Both the position numbers and the translations under genes were made by a program. Below, one piece after another: positions 25,380 to 34,284 of a stretch of 64,000 bases of DNA. Source of the stretch: Mycobacterium conspicuum (GTDB lineage Bacteria > Actinomycetota > Actinomycetes > Mycobacteriales > Mycobacteriaceae). The notes beneath the pieces are model-generated. The model ran no database searches and was not told the origin of the DNA. It saw nothing but the letters and a program-made list of their open reading frames with translations. Position 1 is the first letter of the stretch; every line of letters begins with the position of its first letter. Where the stretch lies: assembly GCF_010730195.1 (NCBI RefSeq), contig NZ_AP022613.1, positions 4,960,001 to 5,024,000 on the forward strand, written 5' to 3'.

Positions 25380-26723
25380 ATGGCATCGGCAGTTGCGCGC
25401 CTCATGGATATCGTGGGGAGGGACGATTGCTACGACGTCGCACCCGAGGAGCTATTGCCGCTCCAAATAGAGGCGGCCAACGAGCGGCTGGAAAGCCAAG
25501 TCCAGACGATCGGGCTGCTCAAGAATCGCGTCGAATCCAGCCAAGCGCGTGAGGTCAAGCAGCCGGCAGACCTGGTCCCATTACTTTTTGCCCATACTGC
25601 CTACAAGAGTTATTCAGAGAACTGGCTGACGGAGGGTCAGTGGGACCGTATGACCAGATGGCTCAACGCGGTTGCAGCACGTCCGGTCGAAGGCGTCGAT
25701 TTCGCTGGCGTGGAGACTCTCGACGGCTGGATCAAGCAGATGGAGAGCGTCGGCCACTACCTGTCCTGCTCTAGCGGCACCACCGGAAAGCCCGCGATCA
25801 TGAGTGGCACCGAGAGTGACATCGATTTCTCGGCCAGAGCCAACGCCGCAGGCATCGTCTGGGGGCTGGAACTCGAGCCCAGCGAAGACAGGAAGTTCTT
25901 CGGGATCGGTCCACAGTTCGCGGCGCCACGAGAGAACGCCATTAAAGACGCCATGATCGCGACGATCGCTCCTCACGTCGAGGCTTTCCAATTCGGCTCC
26001 GAACCGATCACTGTGGGTTCGATGGTGGAAATGATCGTGCTACGGCGGAAGATCGCCGACGGCACGGCCCGACCATCAGAGCTGGCGGAGTTTGAAAAGA
26101 TGGCCGCCCAGCGGGGGGGCGACATGGCCGCATCAACGGAGAAGGCAGTCGACGCTCTGATCGAAGCGCGCAATCGTCCGATCATGGTCAGCGGAATGTA
26201 CGGTCAGCTGTTCCCCATCGCGGAAGCCGTTCGCGCAAAAGGCTATAGCGGCAAGGACTTCCACCCGGGCAACGCGATGTTTGTCGCTGGCGGCCTCAAG
26301 GGCTTGGTGCTGCCTGAGGACTACCGCGAATACATCCTCGAGACGTTCAACGTTCCCGAACATCGCATGTATCACACCTACAGCATGCGTGAGATCAACG
26401 CGACGTTCCCGCTGTGCCATGAAGGCCGCTATCACATCTCCCCGTGGGTGATTATCCTGCCGCTAGACGTCAGCGGCGAACAGTGGCTGGACCCGGGCAA
26501 CGGCGAAATCGAGGCGCGGGCAGCGTTCATGGATCTGTCGATCGAAGGCCATTGGGGCGGCATCATTACCGGTGACAAGGTCTCGGTGAGTTTCGGCAAG
26601 TGTAGGTGCGGACACCAGGGTCCCACCGTTGCCCGCGACATCCTCCGTTTTGCCGACCTTCCCGACGGAGACAAGATCAGCTGTGCCGGCAGTATCGACG
26701 CATATGTGCGAGGTGTGTCATGA
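25380..26723 (+). CDS. LuxE-like acyl-protein synthetase (ANL superfamily)
   Basis: This 447-aa protein has the adenylate-forming P-loop LSCSSGTTGKP (about 127-137) and a C-terminal CRCGHQGPTV metal-site-like motif. It resembles LuxE/PaaK-type synthetases. In luminous bacteria LuxE activates a fatty acid as acyl-AMP and passes it to LuxC for reduction to the aldehyde. The next gene is LuxC-like and overlaps it as ATGA, which strongly supports a paired fatty-acid reductase. The start has GAGGAGT upstream. Confidence 0.83.
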   Translation: MASAVARLMDIVGRDDCYDVAPEELLPLQIEAANERLESQVQTIGLLKNRVESSQAREVKQPADLVPLLFAHTAYKSYSENWLTEGQWDRMTRWLNAVAARPVEGVDFAGVETLDGWIKQMESVGHYLSCSSGTTGKPAIMSGTESDIDFSARANAAGIVWGLELEPSEDRKFFGIGPQFAAPRENAIKDAMIATIAPHVEAFQFGSEPITVGSMVEMIVLRRKIADGTARPSELAEFEKMAAQRGGDMAASTEKAVDALIEARNRPIMVSGMYGQLFPIAEAVRAKGYSGKDFHPGNAMFVAGGLKGLVLPEDYREYILETFNVPEHRMYHTYSMREINATFPLCHEGRYHISPWVIILPLDVSGEQWLDPGNGEIEARAAFMDLSIEGHWGGIITGDKVSVSFGKCRCGHQGPTVARDILRFADLPDGDKISCAGSIDAYVRGVS

Positions 26724-28138
26724 CAACTGCCGAATCACACGCTCTTTCGGCGCCGCACTTTGTTCAGGGTGCCCTGATCGAAGGTGACGCGGTCCGTCAT
26801 CGGTCGCGCGACCTTGGGGCCGATTTCACCACTCCGGCCATCGACCTCGACGACATCGTGATGCCCCGTTCGGAACTGCCACCGCTGCTCGATGTGAAAC
26901 TAACGGAGATCATCGACTTTCTGGTCGAGGTCGGCGAGTGTCTGCATCTAGAGCGCAACCCGTACCTCCAGGACTGCCTGGAATACATCGCTGCGACGAA
27001 CCCCCTGCCGCGGCGCGTGGTGGAGAACCTGTATCGCGAGGCGCCGTACTACCTCAACCGGCAACTGTTGGAAAGCATGGTCGATTCGAACTTTGCCAAC
27101 CGCGAAGCACTCGACGGCTGGGTCGAACGGGTCGATCCTTACGGCAGCAAGCTGGCGGTGCGCGCTTTCCCTTCGCGGATCGTGCACATGCTCGCCGGCA
27201 ACGCGCCCGCCGGCTGCATCGCTTCGATCGCCCAGGGCGCGCTCGTCAAAGCCGTCAACCTGTTTAAGATGCCCTCCAGCGATCCATTCACTACGGTCGC
27301 GGTGTTGCGCACCATGGCAGACGTCGACCCGTCGCACCCCGTGGTCCGTTCCATGACAGCGGTGTACTGGCCCGGTGGCGACGAGACGATTGAGCGGACA
27401 CTTTATCGCCCACAATATTTCGACAAGATCGTCGCGTGGGGCGGCGGACCGGCAATCAACAACGTCATCAAATATCTAGGCCCCGGGATCCAGCTGGTGT
27501 CCTTTGACCCCAAGTCATCGATCTCCCTGATCGGGCGCGAAGCCTTGGCCTCCGACGAGGTAATGGACGACGTCGCGGAGCGGTTGGCTGCCGACACCAC
27601 GGTGTTTAACCAGGAGGCCTGCCTGGCCAGCCGCTTTGCCTTCATCGAAGGCGACCGCGCTGAGGTCGAAGCGTTCTGCGCGAAGCTGCTGGATCGGCTT
27701 GGCGCGGATCGGCAACACGCATCGGCCAAGGCCCTACCCCCGCCCTCAGAAGTGCGCGAAGAAGTCGAAATCATGTCAGCCATGGGCGAACTCAAGACGT
27801 GGGGGCGCTTCGACGGAAGCGGCATGGTGATCCTGTCGGACAGCCCGGTGAACTTTCACCCCTCTAATAAGACGTCGAACGTTGTGATGGTCGACTCTCT
27901 GGATGACGCCGTGCGCTACGTGAACGTCGCTACCCAAACCATCGGTGTCTATCCGTTCGAGCGAAAAGCCATGCTGCGAGATCGGCTGGCCGTCGCCGGA
28001 GCACAGCGTTTATGCCGGTTGGGCACCGCCGACCTGCATGCGCTGGGCAGCCCACACGACGCGATGTACCCGCTGCAACGACTCGTTCACTGGATGGCCG
28101 ATGACGACGTCACAGCTACCGACGCGCCGCTCGCTTAG
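26720..28138 (+). CDS. LuxC-like acyl-CoA/acyl-protein reductase
   Basis: The start at ATG 26720 overlaps the LuxE-like stop; the frame open to 26606 is an artefact. The 472-aa product matches the LuxC family: VHMLAGNAPAGCIASI in the nucleotide-binding part, VAWGGG, VSFDPKSSISLI, and the nucleophilic Cys in VFNQEACLASR (about residue 300). It would reduce an acyl group to an aldehyde with NADPH. With LuxE, the luciferase-like oxidoreductase and the ALDH downstream, it forms an aldehyde-forming and aldehyde-consuming module. Confidence 0.88.
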   Translation: MTTAESHALSAPHFVQGALIEGDAVRHRSRDLGADFTTPAIDLDDIVMPRSELPPLLDVKLTEIIDFLVEVGECLHLERNPYLQDCLEYIAATNPLPRRVVENLYREAPYYLNRQLLESMVDSNFANREALDGWVERVDPYGSKLAVRAFPSRIVHMLAGNAPAGCIASIAQGALVKAVNLFKMPSSDPFTTVAVLRTMADVDPSHPVVRSMTAVYWPGGDETIERTLYRPQYFDKIVAWGGGPAINNVIKYLGPGIQLVSFDPKSSISLIGREALASDEVMDDVAERLAADTTVFNQEACLASRFAFIEGDRAEVEAFCAKLLDRLGADRQHASAKALPPPSEVREEVEIMSAMGELKTWGRFDGSGMVILSDSPVNFHPSNKTSNVVMVDSLDDAVRYVNVATQTIGVYPFERKAMLRDRLAVAGAQRLCRLGTADLHALGSPHDAMYPLQRLVHWMADDDVTATDAPLA

Positions 28139-28196
28139 CCACGGAACCGGCGTTTCAAGCCTGCGCGAGCGTCGACTTGTGATCGCGCGGTAGATA

Positions 28197-29153
28197 GTGC
28201 GCGTCGGAATAATGATCGGCGCCGAGCGAGGTGACTCGGGGCGCAAGGTAACCAGAATGCTCGACGAGGTCGTATGGGCGGAGGAAGCAGGGCTCGACAC
28301 GGTATGGGTTCCGCAGGTTCCCTCCGATTTCGACGCGCTGGTAGCCGTGACAATGATGGGCGCTCGCACATCGCGGATCGAATTTTTGACCGCTGTCATT
28401 CCTTTGCAGATCCAGCACCCAATTGCTTTGGCTCGTCAGGCATTATCCGCACAAGCCGCTATCGGCGGACGACTAGCCCTGGGCGTCGGCCCGTCGCACC
28501 ACTGGATAGTGCGCGACATGCTCGGGCTGGCATATGAACGACCGGCCGCATACACCCGAAACTATCTTGAAGTCTTGAGCGCCGCCGTGACCGGAGCAAC
28601 GTCCGTCGATGTCGAGAACGATGAATTCCGAGTACACAACCCACTGGACCTCGAGCCCGTCTCTCCCCTACCCGTCCTGGTATCCGCGCTTGGCCCCGTG
28701 ATGCTGCGATTAGCCGGCGAGCGCGCCGACGGCACCGTTCTATGGATGGCGGACGAGCGTGCTATCGGCGAGCACGTCCTACCGAAGATCACCAAGGCAG
28801 CTGGCGATGCCGGGCGCCCCGCGCCGCGCATTGTCGCAGGACTACCTGTATGTGCCTGCAGTTCAACGGAAGTGGTGACTGCGCGAGAACGCGCCAATCG
28901 GATTCTCGCCGAGGCCAAAACCTCGCCGAATTATCAGCGCCTCATGGAAAAGGGCGACGCACGAAACGTAGGTGATCTCCTTGCGGCCGGTGACGACGAC
29001 GCGATCCTCAAAAGGTTCCAACGCTTCGCCGATGCCGGCGTCACGGACCTATCCGTGCGCATCCTGCCCATTGGCGCAAACCGGGACGAATTGATCGCCT
29101 CGAAACGACAGACGCGAGACGTGATCGCCGCGCTCAGTGCTGAAGTGCGGTGA
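28197..29153 (+). CDS. LLM-class flavin-dependent oxidoreductase, F420-type
   Basis: The start is GTG 28197 (MRVGIMIGAERGD). The 318-aa protein is a luciferase-like monooxygenase family member with the F420-type layout: VWVPQVPSDFDAL, TAVIPLQIQHPIALARQAL, GRLALGVGPSHHW and LSALGPVMLRLAGE. These enzymes use F420H2 or FMNH2 to reduce or oxygenate substrates. It shares most of these blocks with the block B paralog at 42643-43599. It lies 58 bp after the LuxC-like gene and overlaps the frame of the next ALDH. Confidence 0.9.
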   Translation: MRVGIMIGAERGDSGRKVTRMLDEVVWAEEAGLDTVWVPQVPSDFDALVAVTMMGARTSRIEFLTAVIPLQIQHPIALARQALSAQAAIGGRLALGVGPSHHWIVRDMLGLAYERPAAYTRNYLEVLSAAVTGATSVDVENDEFRVHNPLDLEPVSPLPVLVSALGPVMLRLAGERADGTVLWMADERAIGEHVLPKITKAAGDAGRPAPRIVAGLPVCACSSTEVVTARERANRILAEAKTSPNYQRLMEKGDARNVGDLLAAGDDDAILKRFQRFADAGVTDLSVRILPIGANRDELIASKRQTRDVIAALSAEVR

Positions 29154-29197
29154 GCGAAAGTGATTTACAACCAAGGAGTTTCAAGAAGGGATTCGTC

Positions 29198-30652
29198 ATG
29201 ACGCTACAGACCGTACTTGACGGTATACGCAATCGCCCCGGCACAGGCGACGTCATTCCAATCGTCGATCCCGTGACCGAAGAGGTGATCACGGAATTTT
29301 CCGATGGCGGCGCCGACGCAGTGCAAGAAGCCGTCGCTCGGGCGCGGGCTACGTTCGAGTCAGGTGTCTGGCGCGTCAAGCCCGGAAATGAGCGGGCAAA
29401 GGTGCTTTGGCGCATTGCGGATTTGATTGAAGATCACGCCACCGAACTGGCGGAAATTGATTCACTCAACACTGGTATGCCGTTTAACCAGGCCCAGATC
29501 ATTATGTCTACCGCGGCCGAGTTCTTCCGCTACTACGCCGGTTGGTGCACAAAGGTGAGCGGCATGGCTCACGATGTACAGATGACCGGTGGCATCACCG
29601 GTGCCCACTCCAATCTGCACGCCTACACCCTCAAAGAACCCATCGGCGTGGTGGGTCTCATCTTTCCGTGGAACGGACCGGCTTTCAACGCTGCCGCGAA
29701 GCTCGCCCCTGCCCTTGCAGCGGGCTGCAGTTGCATCGTGAAGCCTGCCGAGGAGACACCATTGTCAGCATTGTTGCTGGACAAGATCTTGGCCGAAGCC
29801 GGTGTCCCCGAAGGCGTGGCAAACCTGGTAACTGGCTACGGCCATACCGCTGGCGCGGCGCTGGCAGCGCATCCCGATGTCGACAAGATCGCATTCACCG
29901 GCTCGACCGAGGTTGGCAAGGAGATCGTGCAGGCGGCCGGCGGCAACCTGAAGCGGGTAATGCTGGAGCTCGGCGGCAAGTCTCCCGTGCTGATTTACGA
30001 CGATGCCGACTTGAGCGTGGCCATACCGACCGCGGCGATGGGAGTCTTCGTGCACTCGGGACAGGCTTGCATTGCCGGATCCCGAATCTTTGTCCAGCGC
30101 GGTGTACTCGACCAGGTCGTCGAAGGTATTGCACTGGTGGCCAAGTCGGTCCGGTTGGGCGGTCCGAAGGAAGAAGACGTCCATATCGGCCCGCTCATCA
30201 GTGCGAGGCAGCTCACTCGAGTCATGGGCTTCATCGACGAGGGCAAGCGCGACGGCGTGCACGTCGTCACGGGCGGGCATCGACTTGACCGGCGCGGATA
30301 CTTCGTCCACCCCACGGTGCTCACCGAAGTGGAGCACGGGGGGCGGCTGTGCCAACAAGAGATCTTCGGCCCGGTCGTCGCGGTCATACCTTTCGACGAC
30401 GACGACGAAGTTGTAGCCATGGCCAACGACACCGTCTATGGCCTCGCGGCCACCGCCTGGACACGTGATATTGGACGCGCTCATCGCCTGGCCAAGCGAC
30501 TCCAAGCGGGAACCGTCACGTTGAATTGCCAGATGATCTGGGACCCGAATTTGCCCATGGGCGGCCACAAGCAATCGGGGTGGGGTTATGAGAATGGCAG
30601 GGACGGCATCGAAGGGTACATGCAAAACAAGACGGTATACGCACAGCTGTAG
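29198..30652 (+). CDS. Aldehyde dehydrogenase 2
   Basis: I chose ATG 29198 (GAAGGGA 7 bp upstream); a GTG at 29150 inside the previous stop would add 16 residues. The 484-aa protein has FPWNGPAF, the Glu region MLELGGKSPVLIYDD and the catalytic Cys in HSGQACIAGSR, and a C-terminal PMGGHKQSGWG motif. It differs from ALDH 1 (13433-14863) and probably oxidises the aldehyde released or handled by the LuxCE/LLM genes before the acid is activated by the downstream ligase. Confidence 0.92.
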   Translation: MTLQTVLDGIRNRPGTGDVIPIVDPVTEEVITEFSDGGADAVQEAVARARATFESGVWRVKPGNERAKVLWRIADLIEDHATELAEIDSLNTGMPFNQAQIIMSTAAEFFRYYAGWCTKVSGMAHDVQMTGGITGAHSNLHAYTLKEPIGVVGLIFPWNGPAFNAAAKLAPALAAGCSCIVKPAEETPLSALLLDKILAEAGVPEGVANLVTGYGHTAGAALAAHPDVDKIAFTGSTEVGKEIVQAAGGNLKRVMLELGGKSPVLIYDDADLSVAIPTAAMGVFVHSGQACIAGSRIFVQRGVLDQVVEGIALVAKSVRLGGPKEEDVHIGPLISARQLTRVMGFIDEGKRDGVHVVTGGHRLDRRGYFVHPTVLTEVEHGGRLCQQEIFGPVVAVIPFDDDDEVVAMANDTVYGLAATAWTRDIGRAHRLAKRLQAGTVTLNCQMIWDPNLPMGGHKQSGWGYENGRDGIEGYMQNKTVYAQL

Positions 30653-30678
30653 CACACCATCGAAACTGCTATCGGACA

Positions 30679-32220
30679 ATGCGAAACATCCCGATCGATC
30701 TCGCCAACCGTTACGAGCAAGAGGGCTGGTGGACCCAGGACACCGTAGGACAACTGCTGGCCCACGGTCTTCAAACCCATCCCGATATCGAGTTTCAGGT
30801 TCACTCGTCCACGCGGCCTTGGTTGGGAACTTTCTCCAACGTCGAGCGAACCGCCCGCAGGCTCGCAGCCGGGCTGCGGGCACGTGGCGTCGGCCCCGGA
30901 GACGCAATAGCGTTCCAATTGCCCAACTGGATGGAGGCAGCTGTAAGCTTCTGGGCCTCTGCACTGCTCGGTGCGGTTGTGGTGCCGATCGTGCACTTCT
31001 ACGGCCGTAAGGAATTAGAACATATTCTGACGACGGTAAGACCGCGGGTCTTCATCAGTGCCGAGCAATTCGGGCGGATGACGTATCAACGCGACTTGTG
31101 TTCGAAAGTACCGATCGTCGGACTGGTAGGGCGTGACTTCGACGAGCTACTTGCGCCGGATCCGATGCTAGGCAGCATCCCCACCGATCCGCGAAATCCG
31201 GCATTGATCGCCTTTACATCGGGCACGACCAGTGACCCCAAAGGCGTGATCCACAGCCATCAGACACTCTGCTGCGAGGCAAGACAATTCGCCGAAGGGT
31301 TGCCGCCAGACCGTGGTAACCAGCTCACCGTGGCACCCGTTGGACATTTCATCGGCATGATCAACGCGTTTCTGCTTCCTGTGCTCGAGGGCACGCCGGT
31401 AAATCTCGCAGACATTTGGGATCCAGCCCACGTGCTGGAACTGATGCGTGGTCACGGACTTACGGTCGGTGGCGGCCCACCCTATTTCATTACGAGCTTG
31501 CTCGACCACCCCGACTTCCAGCCCGAGTACCTGCAACACCTGAAATACGCCGGGCTCGGCGGGTCAGCGGTGCCAACAGCCGTGACGCAACGGCTGACAG
31601 ATCTTGGCATCATCGTGTTCCGTGCCTACGGCAGCACCGAACATCCGTCGATCACTCGTTCGCCATATACCGCAGCCGAAGACAAACGGTTGTTCACCGA
31701 TGGCAAACCGGAGCCAGGAGTGGAGATCCGACTAGCGTCCGACGGTGAAATCTACAGCCGCGGACCGGATCTGTGTCTTGGTTACACCGACGATGCGTTG
31801 ACACGAAGCGTCTTCGACGTCGACGGATGGTATCGCACCGGTGATGTGGGCGTCATTGACGATGATGGCTACCTGACCATTACGGACCGTAAAGCCGACT
31901 TCATCATTCGGGCCGGCGAGAATGTCAGTGCACTCGAAGTCGAGGAGGCGTTGCTGACCATGCCTGCGATAGCCGAAGCAGCCGTCGTGGCGATACCCGA
32001 TCGCCGCCTGGGCGAGCGTGCCGCGGCCGTGTTACGAGTGAAGCACGGCCATGTGATGCCTACGTTGCAACAGACCCGCAGACACTTCGACCGACTCGGG
32101 ATCGCCAGGCAGAAGTGGCCAGAGGAACTGTACGAGGTCGACGACTACCCGCGCACAGCTAGTGGCAAGGTTCAAAAGCATTTGCTGCGCAAGGCCATTG
32201 CCGCCGAGCAGCTGCTTTGA
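30679..32220 (+). CDS. Acyl-CoA synthetase (FadD-type, AMP-forming)
   Basis: This 513-aa ANL-superfamily ligase has the P-loop AFTSGTTSDPKGVIHSH (about 173-189), the A5 region YGSTEHPS, the A8 hinge YRTGDVGVIDDDGYL plus DRKADFIIRAGENVS, and the catalytic Lys near the C-terminus in TASGKVQKHLL. It would form an acyl-CoA from a carboxylic acid. It closes the luxE-luxC-LLM-ALDH operon, 26 bp after the ALDH, so the acid product of the ALDH is its natural candidate substrate. Confidence 0.92.
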   Translation: MRNIPIDLANRYEQEGWWTQDTVGQLLAHGLQTHPDIEFQVHSSTRPWLGTFSNVERTARRLAAGLRARGVGPGDAIAFQLPNWMEAAVSFWASALLGAVVVPIVHFYGRKELEHILTTVRPRVFISAEQFGRMTYQRDLCSKVPIVGLVGRDFDELLAPDPMLGSIPTDPRNPALIAFTSGTTSDPKGVIHSHQTLCCEARQFAEGLPPDRGNQLTVAPVGHFIGMINAFLLPVLEGTPVNLADIWDPAHVLELMRGHGLTVGGGPPYFITSLLDHPDFQPEYLQHLKYAGLGGSAVPTAVTQRLTDLGIIVFRAYGSTEHPSITRSPYTAAEDKRLFTDGKPEPGVEIRLASDGEIYSRGPDLCLGYTDDALTRSVFDVDGWYRTGDVGVIDDDGYLTITDRKADFIIRAGENVSALEVEEALLTMPAIAEAAVVAIPDRRLGERAAAVLRVKHGHVMPTLQQTRRHFDRLGIARQKWPEELYEVDDYPRTASGKVQKHLLRKAIAAEQLL

Positions 32221-32312
32221 GGAGCGGTCGAATCTCGAGGGGGTCAACCTCGGTGTGCGATCGTCACCCTCCGGGCATCAATACCAAACTAGGCCTTTAC
32301 TCTTCCATTTAA

Positions 32313-32328
32313 TATACTTTGCAGTATA
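32313..32328. promoter_or_regulatory. Operator of the TAYAC-N6-GTAYA class (PPE-lipase promoter)
   Basis: TATACTTTGCAGTATA is a clear palindrome in an AT-rich patch. Its right half gives TATACT (32325-32330) as a -10 box, leaving a leader of about 60 nt before the ATG at 32399. Confidence 0.68.
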
Positions 32329-32398
32329 CTTATGCGAGGTCAGCGCCGGCACAGCCGGACCGGCCTTCTAGGCGCGCCGGCCCTCATGAGCGGAGTCA

Positions 32399-34045
32399 AT
32401 GTTGCATTTCTCGATGTTGCCCCCAGAGGTTAATTCGGCACAGATGTTGGAAGGACCCGGGGCTGATCCGATCCTGGAAGCGGCCGCGGCTTGGAACGGC
32501 ATCAGCACCGAGTTAAGCTCCGCAGCAAGTAAATTCAGCTCGGTAACTTCGGACTTGGCGATCGAAATTTGGCGGGGTCCGTCTTCGATCTCGATGAAAG
32601 AAGCGGCCGCCCCGTACAAGAGTTGGTTGGATTCGGCAGCCATCCAAGCGGAGCAGTCAGCGAACCAGGCCAGGGCAGCCGCCGCCGCCTTTGAAAATGC
32701 CCTTGGGGCAATAGTGCACCCTGAACTAGTGTCGGCCAACCGGGGCCAACTCGCCTCGCTGGTGCGCTCAAACCTATTCGGACAGAACGCTCCCGCGATC
32801 GCCGCGGCCGAAGCGGCCTACGAGCAAATGTGGGCACAGGACGTGAGCGTGATAGCCGGCTACCACATCCGGGCGTCGGCGGCCGTCGCCCAGTTAGGTT
32901 CTTGGCAAAGCCCTCTCGAAATCCTCCACGGGCTAACAGGCCAGAACGTCAAGGCCATCGCCGGCGCAGCGGGCGCTGTGCAGCAGGGGTTTCGGCAGCT
33001 GGCCAGGCCAGCGGCCACCGCTACGAACGCATTCGTCGACAGAGTCGCTACCTATCTTTTCGGGTCTCCGGCCACTCCCCCGGTCCCGGCCACATTAAAT
33101 CCGACGTTCGTCGGGGCACCGTCGCTGGCGAACAGAATCGAAGTCGCACAGTTGTGGGCGGCCAAGACTGTCATCACCGGCGTCTTCGGACTCGACCTCA
33201 CCACCCAGATCGCGCCGGTGTTTAGCAGCAATCCGGTGCTGTCGGCGTTGGTATCGCCGTTCGTCAGCAACACCGCGCCAAGGTATTTGACGTTCCTGTT
33301 CGGAGAAACGGTGCAGCAGACAACATATGACGGGATGACCGTCGTCCAGATCACGCCCGCTCATCCATCCGGCCACTATGTGGTCGCCGTGCACGGTGGC
33401 GGCTTTGTCGTTGGTCCGACGATCTTCCATTGGCTCGATTACGCACAAATGGCTCATCAGACCGGCGCAACCATTGAGGTGCCGATCTACCCGTTGATCC
33501 AACAAGGAGGAACCGCCGGCACAGTTGTACCCGAAATGGCTGGGCTCATTTCGATGGAGATCGCCGAGCACGGTGCCTCCAACGTAAGCGTGTACGGCGA
33601 TTCCGCAGGCGGCAACATTGTCATGGCGGCAGTCGAATACCTGGTAGCCAACAATGAAACGGTGCCAGCGTCGATGGTTCTACTGTCTCCAGTACTAAAC
33701 ATGGCTTTGAACAATCCAAACATTGCGTTCGTGCACGATCCCCTGCTCAATGTCGGGAACGGGATCGGAGCGCCGGTCGGCGAGGAGTGGGCAGGCAATC
33801 TCCCCATGACCGACCCTCTGGTGAGTCCACTGTATGGATCCCTCAAAGGTCTCCCGCCGACCTATGTCTACACGGGTTCGTTGGATTCAATGGGACCCGA
33901 CGTGGTCGTGCTCGACCAAGAAGCCGCAACCCTGGGAGCCCCGATCAGCTTCGTACTACATTCCGGCGAAATCCACGACTGGGTTCTGCTAAGCCCAGAC
34001 GGCGGCCGCTACCTCTCGCAAATTTATAAGGAACTCGGGATCTAA
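32399..34045 (+). CDS. PPE-domain protein fused to an HSL-family lipase (LipY-like)
   Basis: The 548-aa protein has two parts. The N-terminal PPE domain (about 1-180) has Pro8-Pro9-Glu10, the W-containing IWRGPSS turn and AYEQMWAQDV. The C-terminal alpha/beta hydrolase has the oxyanion motif HGGGF (about 332-336), the nucleophile GDSAGG with Ser402, and the late His in GEIHDW (about 526). PE- or PPE-linked LipY lipases of mycobacteria are exported by ESX-5 and degrade triacylglycerol at the cell surface. This PPE form fits a role in releasing fatty acids for the mce and fadD genes. Its promoter carries the block A operator. Confidence 0.9.
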   Translation: MLHFSMLPPEVNSAQMLEGPGADPILEAAAAWNGISTELSSAASKFSSVTSDLAIEIWRGPSSISMKEAAAPYKSWLDSAAIQAEQSANQARAAAAAFENALGAIVHPELVSANRGQLASLVRSNLFGQNAPAIAAAEAAYEQMWAQDVSVIAGYHIRASAAVAQLGSWQSPLEILHGLTGQNVKAIAGAAGAVQQGFRQLARPAATATNAFVDRVATYLFGSPATPPVPATLNPTFVGAPSLANRIEVAQLWAAKTVITGVFGLDLTTQIAPVFSSNPVLSALVSPFVSNTAPRYLTFLFGETVQQTTYDGMTVVQITPAHPSGHYVVAVHGGGFVVGPTIFHWLDYAQMAHQTGATIEVPIYPLIQQGGTAGTVVPEMAGLISMEIAEHGASNVSVYGDSAGGNIVMAAVEYLVANNETVPASMVLLSPVLNMALNNPNIAFVHDPLLNVGNGIGAPVGEEWAGNLPMTDPLVSPLYGSLKGLPPTYVYTGSLDSMGPDVVVLDQEAATLGAPISFVLHSGEIHDWVLLSPDGGRYLSQIYKELGI

Positions 34046-34059
34046 CTGCGGCTTGAACC

Positions 34060-34254
34060 GCGCGGTCTTCGCGGTTTCCTGAACGCGCACGCGCCGCATG
34101 CAGGGCGCCGGGCAGGTCGTCGTCAACGCCTACGAGGCTGCCCACGTGGAGTTGCCGTTCGACGGTTTTTGAAATCCTCGGCTATGGCAAAGGCAAAGAT
34201 GGTGAGGGCCACGCCAGGTCCTCGGTTGCGAAGACGGCGGAGTTAAGTTCATAA
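34060..34254 (+). pseudogene. Decayed 3' end of an aldehyde dehydrogenase gene
   Basis: Codons from 34098 read GAGQVVVNAYEAAHVELPFDG, matching the C-terminal AGQVYVN-Y-A-VELPFGGF region of ALDH 1, then hit TGA at 34170. One extra T in the TTTTT run (34166-34170) explains it: in the next frame the reading continues GYGKGKDGEG and ends VAKTAELSS with TAA at 34252, again matching the ALDH C-terminus (GYGREKG, TATKTV). Upstream traces (GCGGTCTTC, then LNAHA-like) are out of frame with a TGA at 34080. It marks the edge between block A and block B. Confidence 0.65.
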
Positions 34255-34284
34255 TGATAGCTATAATAGAGAGGGAAGAGCGAG
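34255..34284 (+). promoter_or_regulatory. Promoter and ribosome site before the CMD 2 gene
   Basis: TATAAT (34262-34267) sits inside the AT-rich palindromic stretch ATAGCTAT, and GAGAGGGAAGAG precedes the TTG at 34285. The -35 region overlaps the ALDH remnant and has no good consensus. Confidence 0.45.

Noticed and set aside
25380..29153. Bioluminescence (lux) operon
   Set aside because: LuxC- and LuxE-like genes are present, but there is no LuxA/LuxB pair; the LLM protein is an F420-type family member duplicated in block B.
34056..34076. Stem-loop AACCGCG-CGGTCTT-CGCGGTT after the PPE-lipase, as an intrinsic terminator
   Set aside because: It has no U-tract and coincides with traces of the ALDH remnant, so the pairing is more likely incidental.
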